Positions 39,391 through 47,665 of a DNA stretch of 54,799 nucleotides are shown one piece after another (position 1 is the first letter of the stretch; each line of letters opens with the position of its first letter). The stretch spans positions 1-54,799 of the forward strand of contig JAPKYX010000204.1 of NCBI GenBank assembly GCA_026394075.1. Direction: 5' to 3'. Under the pieces are notes generated by a model. The model was given only the letters and a program-made list of their open reading frames with translations. It made no database searches and was not told where the DNA came from. Made by a program: the position numbers and the translations under genes. The stretch is from Acidobacteriota bacterium. GTDB lineage: Bacteria; Acidobacteriota; Terriglobia; Bryobacterales; Bryobacteraceae.

Positions 39391-41040
39391 ATGGCTACCA
39401 CAAGTACTCCGGTAACGCATCACGGCGGACATCACGCCGCCCACGCCAGCTTTTTGGAAGACCCGCAGCACCGCGGGCTGATGAGCTGGCTCACCACTGT
39501 TGATCACAAGCGCATCGGCCTGATGTACCTCTGGTCGGTACTGACGGCGTTTCTTCTGGGCGGGTTGTTCGCCTTGGCGCTGCGTTTGGAACTGCTGACG
39601 CCGAAAGAGGATTTCATGACAGCGGAGACGTACAACAAGGTCTTCACGCTGCACGGCGCGGTCATGGTGTTCTTGTTCATCATCCCGGCCATCCCGGCCG
39701 CACTGGGCAATTTCGTGTTGCCGCTGATGCTGGGTGCCAAAGACGTGGCCTTCCCCCGTCTAAACCTGGCCAGCTACTACGTCTACATGACCGGCGCGAT
39801 CATGGCGCTGACGGCCATTCTGACCGGCGGCATCGACACTGGCTGGACGTTCTACACGCCCTACTCCACCACTACCGGTGGCGCGGTGACGCTGATGACG
39901 TTCTCGGTGTTCGTGCTTGGGTTCTCGTCGATCTTTACAGGCATCAACTTTGTGGCGACCGTGCACAAGCTGCGCGCGCCGGGTATGGGCTGGTTCGACC
40001 TGCCGCTGTTCGTCTGGGGCACCTACGCCACGGCGATCATCCAGGTGCTGGCTACTCCGGTGCTGGCGATCACGCTGCTGCTGCTGGCCTTTGAGCGCAT
40101 GTTCCAGATCGGCATTTTCGATGCCAAGCTGGGCGGCGACCCAGTGCTGTTCCAGCACTTCTTCTGGTTCTATTCGCACCCCGCCGTGTACATCATGATT
40201 CTGCCGGGCATGGCGATCATTTCCGAGATCATCCCGACTTTCTCAAAGAAGCACATTTTCGGGTACCGGGCGATCGCGTTCTCTTCGGTGGCTATCGCAC
40301 TGATCAGCTTCATCGTTTGGGGCCACCACATGTTCACCTCCGGCCAATCTCAATTGGCGGCGGTGATCTTCTCGTTCCTCACCTTCCTGGTGGCTATTCC
40401 CTCCGGCATCAAGGTGTTTAACTGGGTGGCGACCATGTACCGGGGCTCCATAGCGCTTGATACGCCGATGCTTTATGCCATCTCGTTCCTGCTGCTGTTC
40501 ACCATTGGCGGCCTGACCGGAATCTTCCTGGGTGCCCTCAGCGTTGACATCCACCTGCACGATACGTATTTCATCGTGGCTCACTTCCATTACGTGATGA
40601 TGGGCGGCACGGTGATCGCGTTCCTGGCCGGTGTTCACTACTGGTGGCCGAAGATGTTCGGCCGCATGTACAACGAGACCTGGGCGCGCATTGGCTGCAT
40701 CCTGGTGTTCTTCGGCTTTAACATTACCTTCCTGAACCAGTTCGCCATGGGTGCCAAGGGCATGCCTCGCCGCTACTACAGCTATCTGGACCAGTTCCAG
40801 GGCAACCACATTGGATCTACGGTTGGAAGCTGGGTTCTGGCGTTGGGCTTGTTTATCGCCGCTGGCGTGCTGCTGGCTTCGCTGCGCAAGAAGTATGACG
40901 CTCCCGATAATCCCTGGGGTTCCAAGACCATGGAATGGGAGACCCAGTCTCCGCCGATCACCCACAATTTCCCGAACAATCCTGTGATGCAGCACGGCCC
41001 GTATGACTACAATGCGCCGTCTGTCCGGCGGGAAGCCTAA
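39391..41040 (+). CDS. coxA: Cytochrome c oxidase subunit I (A2-type, caa3)
   Basis: A 549-aa catalytic subunit with about 12 helices. Haem a and CuB ligands are all visible: His in [21 protein letters not shown] (His263 and the cross-linked Tyr267), WGHHMFTSG (CuB His pair), and [17 protein letters not shown] (haem ligands). The YSHPAVY motif, rather than GHPEVY, places it in the A2 subfamily of haem-copper oxidases, which pumps protons without the D-channel Glu. The N-terminus has a His-rich patch ([10 protein letters not shown]). It is the third of four coupled oxidase assembly and structure genes. Confidence 0.97.
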   Translation: MATTSTPVTHHGGHHAAHASFLEDPQHRGLMSWLTTVDHKRIGLMYLWSVLTAFLLGGLFALALRLELLTPKEDFMTAETYNKVFTLHGAVMVFLFIIPAIPAALGNFVLPLMLGAKDVAFPRLNLASYYVYMTGAIMALTAILTGGIDTGWTFYTPYSTTTGGAVTLMTFSVFVLGFSSIFTGINFVATVHKLRAPGMGWFDLPLFVWGTYATAIIQVLATPVLAITLLLLAFERMFQIGIFDAKLGGDPVLFQHFFWFYSHPAVYIMILPGMAIISEIIPTFSKKHIFGYRAIAFSSVAIALISFIVWGHHMFTSGQSQLAAVIFSFLTFLVAIPSGIKVFNWVATMYRGSIALDTPMLYAISFLLLFTIGGLTGIFLGALSVDIHLHDTYFIVAHFHYVMMGGTVIAFLAGVHYWWPKMFGRMYNETWARIGCILVFFGFNITFLNQFAMGAKGMPRRYYSYLDQFQGNHIGSTVGSWVLALGLFIAAGVLLASLRKKYDAPDNPWGSKTMEWETQSPPITHNFPNNPVMQHGPYDYNAPSVRREA

Positions 41041-41060
41041 CTCAGGAGCAAAACGTATCT

Positions 41061-41747
41061 ATGTCTTCTCACACGCTACCGGCTCCGGGCGACACCCACG
41101 GCCACGACGATCACGGGCATCATGACCCGAACCTGCAGCACCATTTCGTGGAAATGGCGCAACAGTTCGACACGGCCAAGCTGGGCATGTGGCTCTTTCT
41201 GGCAACAGAAATCCTGATGTTCGGTGGTCTGTTTGTCGGCTTCGGCTTGCAGCAGGCTAAGTTTCCGGAAGCTTTCAAGGCCGCGCACCATCATCTGGAC
41301 CGGACCATGGGCGCGCTCAACACCGTCGTCCTGCTGATCTCCAGCTTCACGATGGTGCTGGCCGTTTGGGCTGCGCAAACCGGTCGGCGGAAGGTGCTGA
41401 TCACCAACCTGGCCTTGACGCTCGTCTGCGCTGGAACCTTCCTGGTGGTCAAGTACTTTGAGTACAGCCACAAGATCCACGATGGTCTGCTGCCGGGCAA
41501 GTTTTTCCATTACGCCCAGGGGCAGCCCAACGAATACATCTTCTTCAGCTTCTACTTCATGATGACCGGCCTGCACGGATCCCACGTGATTCTGGGCATG
41601 GGTGCCATCACCTGGTTGCTGATCCGGGCGATCAAGGGCGACTTTGGCCCGGGCTATTACACCCCGGTCGACTTGGTTGGCCTCTTCTGGCACTTGGTCG
41701 ACTTGATCTGGATCTACCTGTTCCCGCTGTTGTACCTGATTGGATAG
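41061..41747 (+). CDS. coxC: Cytochrome c oxidase subunit III
   Basis: A 228-aa membrane subunit. After a His/Asp-rich N-terminus (HGHDDHGHHDPNLQHH) it shows helices such as KLGMWLFLATEILMFGGLFVGF (the conserved subunit III opening) and FYFMMTGLHGSHVILGMGAI, which carries the family's conserved Gly-His. It stabilises subunit I and proton uptake. AGGAG lies 12 nt upstream of ATG. The end, LFWHLVDLIWIYLFPLLYL, is typical. Confidence 0.95.
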   Translation: MSSHTLPAPGDTHGHDDHGHHDPNLQHHFVEMAQQFDTAKLGMWLFLATEILMFGGLFVGFGLQQAKFPEAFKAAHHHLDRTMGALNTVVLLISSFTMVLAVWAAQTGRRKVLITNLALTLVCAGTFLVVKYFEYSHKIHDGLLPGKFFHYAQGQPNEYIFFSFYFMMTGLHGSHVILGMGAITWLLIRAIKGDFGPGYYTPVDLVGLFWHLVDLIWIYLFPLLYLIG

Positions 41748-41751
41748 ACGA

Positions 41752-42213
41752 ATGAGCCACCACGCACCCTCTACTACCTCGGGCGGACACGCCGCCGGCC
41801 ATCATGACCATTCCAACGACTGGAAGCTGTACCTGGGCATTCTGCTCGCGCTGCTGGTCTTGACGGTGGTTACCGTAGCGGCGGCCAGTTTTGACTTTGG
41901 ATCGGCCAACGTCATCATCGCGGTCCTGATCGCTACCTGCAAGGCCACATTGGTGGCGCTGTTTTTCATGCACCTGCGCCATGACAGCCCCGTCAATGCG
42001 ATCATCTTCTTGTCATCGCTACTGTTTCTGTCTTTCCTTTTGATCCTGTGCATCATCGATATTGGCAGCCGCATCGAACCGAAACCCGCCAACTGGAAGG
42101 GCCCCTCGCCGGGTCTGATCTCGCCGGCCGACCTGGACAAGCCGGTGGTTCCCGCTGGAACGGCCCCCGCCGCTGGCGCTGCTCCAGCAGCGGCTCCGGC
42201 GCCCAAGCACTAA
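41752..42213 (+). CDS. coxD: Cytochrome c oxidase subunit IV (CtaF-like)
   Basis: A 153-aa small subunit with a His-rich N-terminus (HHAPSTTSGGHAAGHHDH) and three helices: YLGILLALLVLTVVTVAAA, NVIIAVLIATCKATLVALFFMHL (the family's conserved middle helix, ending in MHLRHD) and the third at FLSSLLFLSFLLILCIIDI. The C-terminus is an Ala/Pro tail much like that of the single-TM protein at 37127. Start ATG 41752 is 4 nt after the coxC stop; the longer in-frame TTG start inside coxC is unlikely. Confidence 0.9.
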   Translation: MSHHAPSTTSGGHAAGHHDHSNDWKLYLGILLALLVLTVVTVAAASFDFGSANVIIAVLIATCKATLVALFFMHLRHDSPVNAIIFLSSLLFLSFLLILCIIDIGSRIEPKPANWKGPSPGLISPADLDKPVVPAGTAPAAGAAPAAAPAPKH

Positions 42214-42230
42214 TCCTCCTGTCCCTTCTG

Positions 42231-43562
42231 GTGGCGTGCGGCACTCCGCGCGCCACCACCCCGCTTCCCTCCGTCGACACGCAGCCCTTTCTACCGTCTA
42301 TCAGCCGCGCAATTCGTGTGGCCCAGGCGGACGCGGAAGCCAAACCGAACGACCCGGCGGTTATCGGACGCTTCGGGATGGTGTTGCATGCCCACGAACA
42401 GCTTGCCGGAGCCGCTGCTTGCTATCAGCGAGCCCTGGAGCTTGAGCCAGCGCGTTTTGACTGGCCCTATCTGCTCGCGCGGGCGGCGGCGGCCTCAGGC
42501 GACACGTCTCGGGCCGCGGCAATGTTCGAGCAGTCCCTCCGGCTGCGGCCGGAATCAATCCCGGCGAGGCTGGGGCTGGGCGATGCCGAGTTGACTCAAG
42601 GCCGCAACCCAGAGGCGGCGCGAGCATTCCAGGCCGTGCTCGACCGGGACGCCAAGCAACCCCAGGCATTGTTTGGCCTGGGCCGGGCCACCAATCAGCC
42701 GGCCAACTACGAGAAGGCCTTGGCCATTTATCCGGCGTACGGCGCCGCCATCTTCGCGTGGGCGCAGCATCTGCAACGAAGTGGCCAGCCAGAGCGGGCG
42801 CAGGCCTACATGGCGCAGTACCCCAAGCTGAAGACCAGTGGCCCACCACTGGAGGACGGATTAATGGAGGCCGTTCGGGATCTAAATGCGGGCCCCTCGC
42901 GCTTGCTGCGGCAGGCCCAGTCAGCGGAGGCCCAGGGGCAATTGGCGGCCGCCGTCCAACTGCAGCTCCAGGCTCTCCAACTGGACCCCAAGCTTGCGCA
43001 AGCGCACGTGAATCTCATTTCGCTCTATGCGCGTCTGAATCAGCCCAAGAATGCGGAAGCTGCCTACCGCGCGGCGATCGCACTGGCGCCCAATTCCGCG
43101 GATGCCTACTATAACTACGGTGTTCTTTCCGGGATGAGCGGCCAGCCCGCGGAAGCTCGGCGAGCCTTTGAACGGAGCCTTGCGATCGATCCCGGAAATG
43201 CCGATGCCCATCACAATCTGGGGGCACTGCTGCAGGAGAGCGGCCAACTGGCGGCGGCGGCGCGGCAGTTTGAGCAGGCGATCGCGCTGAATCCCGCGGC
43301 GGCCAATTCACACTTTCAATTGGGACGCTTACAGGCCAACCAGAAGCGGTATGCGGAGGCCCTTTCCCATTTAGAGAAGGCCGCCCAAAGTGACGATCAG
43401 GCGACCCCCACGTATCTCTACGCCCTGGGCGCGACGCAGGCTCGGGCGGGCAATCGCGAAGGCGCGCGCGCTAGCTTGCGCGCCGCTTTTCAGCAAGCCA
43501 ACCGGTGGGGCCAGCTTCAGCTGGCAAACGCCATTGATCAGGATCTGGCACGCTTAAAGTGA
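42231..43562 (+). CDS. TPR-repeat lipoprotein following coxD (start uncertain)
   Basis: A tetratricopeptide protein with about ten TPR units of 34 residues, for example AEAAYRAAIALAPNSADAYYN, ARRAFERSLAIDPGNADAHHN and AAARQFEQAIALNPAAANSH. The start is a problem. GTG 42231 is the first usual start codon after coxD, but the in-frame codons just before it read LILLSLLVACG, which is the core and lipobox of a lipoprotein signal (Cys at 42237). True translation therefore probably begins upstream, perhaps at GTG 42048 inside coxD or at a non-standard codon. Its stop overlaps the CRTAC1 start (TGATG). Likely a periplasmic protein-interaction scaffold; function unknown. Confidence 0.82.
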   Translation: MACGTPRATTPLPSVDTQPFLPSISRAIRVAQADAEAKPNDPAVIGRFGMVLHAHEQLAGAAACYQRALELEPARFDWPYLLARAAAASGDTSRAAAMFEQSLRLRPESIPARLGLGDAELTQGRNPEAARAFQAVLDRDAKQPQALFGLGRATNQPANYEKALAIYPAYGAAIFAWAQHLQRSGQPERAQAYMAQYPKLKTSGPPLEDGLMEAVRDLNAGPSRLLRQAQSAEAQGQLAAAVQLQLQALQLDPKLAQAHVNLISLYARLNQPKNAEAAYRAAIALAPNSADAYYNYGVLSGMSGQPAEARRAFERSLAIDPGNADAHHNLGALLQESGQLAAAARQFEQAIALNPAAANSHFQLGRLQANQKRYAEALSHLEKAAQSDDQATPTYLYALGATQARAGNREGARASLRAAFQQANRWGQLQLANAIDQDLARLK

Positions 43563-45238
43563 TGTCTCTTTGTCGTTTCCAGTTTCTGGCGACCGCTGCC
43601 GCCTTTCTCGCGCTGGCGGGCTGTTCCGCCACCAAGCCCGGTCCGGCGGCACCGTCTGTTGGCCCGGCCCTGTTCCGCGAAGCTGCCTCCGCCACCGGAC
43701 TTGTCTTTGCCCACCAGACCGGTGCCAAGGGTGACTTTGAGATGCCCGAGATCATGGGCGCTGGCGTCGCCCTGCTGGACATGGACGGCGATGGTGACCT
43801 GGACGTTTATCTGGTCCAGAGCGTGGGCCCGGGCAAGCTCTATCGCAACGACCTGGTGCCCAGCGGCAAGTTGACCTTTACCGATGTGACCGCCGGTTCC
43901 GGCATCACTTATGTTGGCTATGGCATTGGTGCCGCGACGGGGGACATCGACCAGGACGGCGACCTGGACCTGCTGATCACCGGCTACGGCAGCCGCGCGC
44001 TTTACCGCAACGATGGGGCAGGGAAGTTCACGGAAGTGCCGTTGCCGCCGCCGCCCGTACCGCATCAGTGGAGCAGTTCGGCGTCCTTTTTCGACTATGA
44101 CCGTGATGGCCGCCTGGATCTGGTGATCCTGAGCTACGTCAATTTCACCCGTGAAGGAAACAAGAAATGCCAGGCTCCCACCGGTGAGCCGGATTATTGC
44201 ACTCCCCGGGCGTATGCTTCGGTCGCCGCGCGGATCTATCACAACGAGGGCGGCCGCTTCACTGATGTCACCACGAAGGCCGGCCTGGACCAGGCGCTGG
44301 GGCCGGGATTGGGGGTCTCAGCGGCGGACCTGAATGGTGACGGCTGGCCCGACCTGTTTGTGGCCAACGACACCGCCGCCAACCACATCTGGATCAACCA
44401 GCACAACGGCACGTTTAAGCAACTGGGGATCGAATCGGGTGCGGCCTATTCGGAAGACGGCCTGGCCAAGGCTGGCATGGGCGTTGCGGTGGGCGACTAT
44501 GACCAGGATGGCGATGATGATCTGTTCGTCGTGAACCTGATGCGCGAAGGCTCCACGCTTTACCGCAATGAGGGCCCCGCACCCAACGGCTGGCCCACGT
44601 TTCTGGACGTCACCCGTGCCACCGGACTCTACCCCATCACTTTCGCCTTTACCGGATTTGGCACCGATTGGTTTGACTACGACAACGACGGCGCACTCGA
44701 TTTGTTTATCGCCAATGGAGCAGTCACGCTGCGCGAGGAACAGCGGGGTAAGCCGCGGCCGTTCCGGGAGCGGAACCTGCTGATCCGTGGCGATGGCCGG
44801 GGGAAGTTTACTGATCAATCGGCCGCTGCGGGTCCCGCTCTCGCTGTGGACGAAATCTCCCGCGGCGCAGCTTTTGGCGATCTGGACAATGATGGTGATA
44901 CCGACATTGTGGTCACCAGCAATGGCGGCCCGGCGCGTCTTCTGCTGAACGAAACCCCGCGTCAAAACTATCTGCAGATCAAGCTGGAGGCACCGGTGAC
45001 CGCCGGCGCGCTGGTGACGGTTTATCGCGAAGACCTGCGCCCGCTGCTGCGCCGGATGCATACCGATTCCAGCTACGCCTCCGCCAGTGACGCCCGGCTC
45101 CAGTTTGGTTTGGGTGACAAGCCAGTGATCTCGCGGATTGAAGTCCAGTGGCCGAATGGCGCGCGCCAGACATTTCCGGCCCCCGCGGCCGTCAACCGGG
45201 TGGTCACCCTTCAGCCCTCCGGGCCCGCCAAGCGATAA
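43562..45238 (+). CDS. CRTAC1-family lipoprotein (FG-GAP/VCBS repeats and ASPIC/UnbV domain)
   Basis: A 558-aa exported protein. The signal peptide ends in a lipobox (LALAGCSA). About five FG-GAP/VCBS repeats follow, each with a calcium-binding loop of the form DxDGDGxxD, such as LDMDGDGDLDVYL, DIDQDGDLDLLI, DYDRDGRLDLVI, DYDQDGDDDLFV and DYDNDGALDLFI. The C-terminal part is the ASPIC/UnbV domain (LQFGLGDKPVISRIEVQWPNG). The start is ATG 43562 from the TGATG overlap with the TPR gene. These proteins are frequent in Acidobacteriota and usually unassigned; extracellular binding with calcium is expected. Coupling behind the oxidase genes is of interest. Confidence 0.9.
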   Translation: MSLCRFQFLATAAAFLALAGCSATKPGPAAPSVGPALFREAASATGLVFAHQTGAKGDFEMPEIMGAGVALLDMDGDGDLDVYLVQSVGPGKLYRNDLVPSGKLTFTDVTAGSGITYVGYGIGAATGDIDQDGDLDLLITGYGSRALYRNDGAGKFTEVPLPPPPVPHQWSSSASFFDYDRDGRLDLVILSYVNFTREGNKKCQAPTGEPDYCTPRAYASVAARIYHNEGGRFTDVTTKAGLDQALGPGLGVSAADLNGDGWPDLFVANDTAANHIWINQHNGTFKQLGIESGAAYSEDGLAKAGMGVAVGDYDQDGDDDLFVVNLMREGSTLYRNEGPAPNGWPTFLDVTRATGLYPITFAFTGFGTDWFDYDNDGALDLFIANGAVTLREEQRGKPRPFRERNLLIRGDGRGKFTDQSAAAGPALAVDEISRGAAFGDLDNDGDTDIVVTSNGGPARLLLNETPRQNYLQIKLEAPVTAGALVTVYREDLRPLLRRMHTDSSYASASDARLQFGLGDKPVISRIEVQWPNGARQTFPAPAAVNRVVTLQPSGPAKR

Positions 45239-45341
45239 TCAGGAAAATGGTGCGGTAATTTCCCGCTAAGTCGCCGCGAACTGGCGAGGCCGGCCCAGCT
45301 CCGGCCGGAGCGGACTGCGCCTACCCTGTGAGCACATCTTC

Positions 45342-45776
45342 ATGCCTTCGCCTTCATTTCGACAGCACACATGCCAGATCACGGTACGCACTCCGGGACC
45401 GGGGCTCCATGAGTTCACGGCACAGGTGGAACAGTGGGTATCGGCGGCAGGAATTGAGACCGGGCTCCTGACGTTGTTTATCCGTCACACCAGTGCCTCC
45501 CTGACGATTCAAGAAAATGCCGATCCTGATGTTCTATTTGATTTGAATCAATATTTTACGCGTTTGGTGCCGCCGGATTCCCGGTTCTACCGGCATACGG
45601 CTGAAGGGCCCGATGATATGCCGGCGCACATCCGGTCGGCGTTGACCGCGACGCAGTTGAGCATTCCGGTGGTCGCGGGGCAACTGGTGCTCGGCACCTG
45701 GCAGGGCATCTACGTCTTTGAACATCGCGCTCAGCCCCACCGCCGACAGATCGTCCTCCATCTATTTGGTGAATAG
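45342..45776 (+). CDS. YjbQ family protein (secondary thiamine-phosphate synthase type)
   Basis: A 144-aa member of the YjbQ/UPF0047 family. The signature LFIRHTSASLTIQENADPDV is present, along with the later VVAGQLVLGTWQGIYVFEHR, which holds the family's conserved Gly, Trp, Gln and final His-Arg. Some members have weak thiamine-phosphate synthase activity; the physiological role is not settled. It stands alone. The 103 bp upstream contain a GGCCGG/CCGGCC hairpin (45288-45306) without a T-run, of uncertain meaning. Confidence 0.9.
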   Translation: MPSPSFRQHTCQITVRTPGPGLHEFTAQVEQWVSAAGIETGLLTLFIRHTSASLTIQENADPDVLFDLNQYFTRLVPPDSRFYRHTAEGPDDMPAHIRSALTATQLSIPVVAGQLVLGTWQGIYVFEHRAQPHRRQIVLHLFGE

Positions 45777-45789
45777 TTGGTTTATCCTC

Positions 45790-45831
45790 TTTCCAAGAAT
45801 AGACAAATGAAATACACTCAAATACAGAGGA
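45790..45831 (+). promoter_or_regulatory. Candidate promoter and ribosome-binding site of the PEP-CTERM gene
   Basis: TTTCCA (45790-45795) and TACACT (45813-45818) are 17 nt apart. AGAGGA (45826-45831) lies 7 nt before ATG 45839. The surrounding 60 bp are much richer in A/T than the rest of the window. Confidence 0.5.
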
Positions 45832-45838
45832 AATAGCC

Positions 45839-46570
45839 ATGTATAAAACAATGATTTATTCTTTGCTCTTGGCCATCCCGGCCTTTGCGGTGGATATCCC
45901 CGCTTCTTCAGTTCCGGTCCCCCTGTTACCGGGTCTCGGATTGTATGGACAGATCTGGCAGGCGGTTGACGGCAACGGCGATCCGGTGGCAATGAACTGG
46001 AGCAACTTTGCGCAGGTCAAGGCGGATCTCAACGTCGATGGCCGTGCTCCAGATGCGACCTTTATCGGTGGACTGATTGATTACGGCAGCGGTTCCGGCA
46101 ACCTGATTGCGGACTGGCTGGGTGCAGACGCCGCGTCGCTGAGCCCGAAGGGCTTCGGCAGCCGTCAGTTGCGGGGTGCGTATATCCGCCTGCAGGGTTC
46201 ACTGGCGATTCCGGATACGTACAACACCATTGCCCTCCCCAACCAGAGTCTCGTCTTCGCCATCACTTCGGATGACGGGATGCGGTTGACCATCGGCAAT
46301 GAAGTGGTGGCGGAGTATGACGGCCCTCGTGGCGTGGATACGGATACTACTTTGGTTGTGTTCGGCGGTCCCGGCCTCTATCCCATCACGCTCGAATATT
46401 TCAATGGACTTGACGACGGGGCGGTTCTGAAGCTGGGTTGGGATATTCTGCAGGACCAAAACTACGCCGCCGTTCCCACTTCCTTGCTTTATCCCGCTCC
46501 GGAACCCGCGAACTGGACCCTGGTGCTGGCTGGAATCGGCTTGCTGGCCATTGGCGTCCGCCGGCGCTAA
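45839..46570 (+). CDS. PEP-CTERM sorted extracellular protein with PA14-like domain
   Basis: A 243-aa exported protein. The N-terminal signal peptide (MYKTMIYSLLLAIPAFAV) is followed by a beta-rich region. The segment from about residue 120 (RLQGSLAIPDTYN, FAITSDDGMRLTIGNE, YPITLEYFNGLDDGAVLKLGW) resembles PA14/GLEYA sugar-binding domains. The C-terminus PEPANWTLVLAGIGLLAIGVRRR-type tail, with Pro-Glu-Pro, a hydrophobic helix and terminal Arg, is the PEP-CTERM sorting signal cut by an exosortase. No exosortase is in the window. Probably a cell-envelope or exopolysaccharide-associated protein. A strong terminator follows 17 nt after the stop. Confidence 0.85.
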   Translation: MYKTMIYSLLLAIPAFAVDIPASSVPVPLLPGLGLYGQIWQAVDGNGDPVAMNWSNFAQVKADLNVDGRAPDATFIGGLIDYGSGSGNLIADWLGADAASLSPKGFGSRQLRGAYIRLQGSLAIPDTYNTIALPNQSLVFAITSDDGMRLTIGNEVVAEYDGPRGVDTDTTLVVFGGPGLYPITLEYFNGLDDGAVLKLGWDILQDQNYAAVPTSLLYPAPEPANWTLVLAGIGLLAIGVRRR

Positions 46571-46587
46571 ACGATCCTTCCCATACT

Positions 46588-46635
46588 GGCGAGGATGTCC
46601 CGGTCCCACCGGTGACCTCCTCGCCGACTTTTTTT
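46588..46635 (+). terminator. Rho-independent terminator after the PEP-CTERM gene
   Basis: GGCGAGGA at 46588 pairs with TCCTCGCC ending at 46625, and inner CGGT with ACCG, around a short loop. A run of seven T follows at 46629-46635. Confidence 0.88.
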
Positions 46636-46681
46636 CTGCCCTCCATTTCTCCGCTCCCGTAATCGATATACGATAAGGATC

Positions 46682-47614
46682 ATGCTCTCCCGCCGCACGT
46701 TTCTGGCCGCTTCTGCCACCGCCCCTTTGCTTGACTCCCAAGCCCTGGCGGCGGCTCCCATGCCCATGAGGACGCTGGGCCAAACCGGTCAACAGGTATC
46801 GTGCCTGGCATTTGGCGGCGGCAGCCGCTTCCTGATGTACAAGACCGAAGAGGAAGCCGCGGCGGTTCTGAACCGGGCGCTGGAATTGGGTATCACGTAT
46901 TTCGACAATGCCTTTGGCTACGGCGATGGCAAGAGCGAAACCCGCTACGGCAATATCCTGAAGCCGCACCGGCAGAAGATCTTCATGGTCACCAAGACCA
47001 ACGACCGGACTTATGACGGCACGATGCGTCTGGTGGAAGGCAGCCTGAAGCGCATGCAGACCGACCACGTCGACCTGCTGCACATCCATGCCCTGAGCGG
47101 AGCGGACGATTTGGCGCAGATTGAAGCCCCCACCGGGGTGCTGAAGGCGGTCTACAAACTGCGCGAGCAGAAGATGACGCGCTTTGTGGGCATCTCCTGC
47201 CACAACGACCCGGAGATCTTGAAGCAGGCGCTGGAGCGGCATGATTTCGATGTCACCCAGATGGCCCTGAATGCGGCGCGCATCGGCGCGGCTGGTGAAC
47301 GCCCCACGTCGTTTGAGAATCTGGCGCTGCCGGTGGCCATTCGCAAGAAGATGGGCGTGATCGCCATGAAGATCTACGGCCAGGAGAAGCTGAACGGCAA
47401 GGCGACGCCGGCGGAACTGATCAGCTATTCGCTGTCGCTTCCGGTGACCGCCGTGGTGATCGGCATGCCGAAGCCGGAGCATTTGGAAGTGAATGTCGCC
47501 GCCGTGAAGAGCTTCCAGCCGATGTCCCGGCCGGATCGCGATGCGCTCTTTGGCAAGCTGGCACCCTACAAGCTGGCGATGGACCGGTACTTTGCCGACC
47601 ACATTGATGCGTAG
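46682..47614 (+). CDS. Tat-exported aldo/keto reductase
   Basis: A 310-aa protein. The start carries a twin-arginine signal (LSRRTFLAASATAPLLDSQALA), then an AKR TIM barrel with the catalytic set Asp75 and Tyr80 (YFDNAFGYGDG), Lys105 (FMVTKTND) and His136 (LLHIHAL). Export by Tat implies folding with its cofactor in the cytoplasm. Periplasmic AKR-like proteins of this type are common in Acidobacteriota, but their substrate and the source of NADPH outside the cell are unclear. AAGGA lies 2 nt before ATG, closer than usual. Confidence 0.87.
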   Translation: MLSRRTFLAASATAPLLDSQALAAAPMPMRTLGQTGQQVSCLAFGGGSRFLMYKTEEEAAAVLNRALELGITYFDNAFGYGDGKSETRYGNILKPHRQKIFMVTKTNDRTYDGTMRLVEGSLKRMQTDHVDLLHIHALSGADDLAQIEAPTGVLKAVYKLREQKMTRFVGISCHNDPEILKQALERHDFDVTQMALNAARIGAAGERPTSFENLALPVAIRKKMGVIAMKIYGQEKLNGKATPAELISYSLSLPVTAVVIGMPKPEHLEVNVAAVKSFQPMSRPDRDALFGKLAPYKLAMDRYFADHIDA

Positions 47615-47665
47615 AGCCTAAGCTGGCTCTCGCTTGCGCAAGTTTTCAGGATCGATACCCATTCC

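Noticed and set aside
45288-45306. GGCCGG/CCGGCC hairpin before the YjbQ gene as a terminator or riboswitch
   Set aside because: No T-run follows, the stem is only 6 bp, and no known riboswitch core was recognised.
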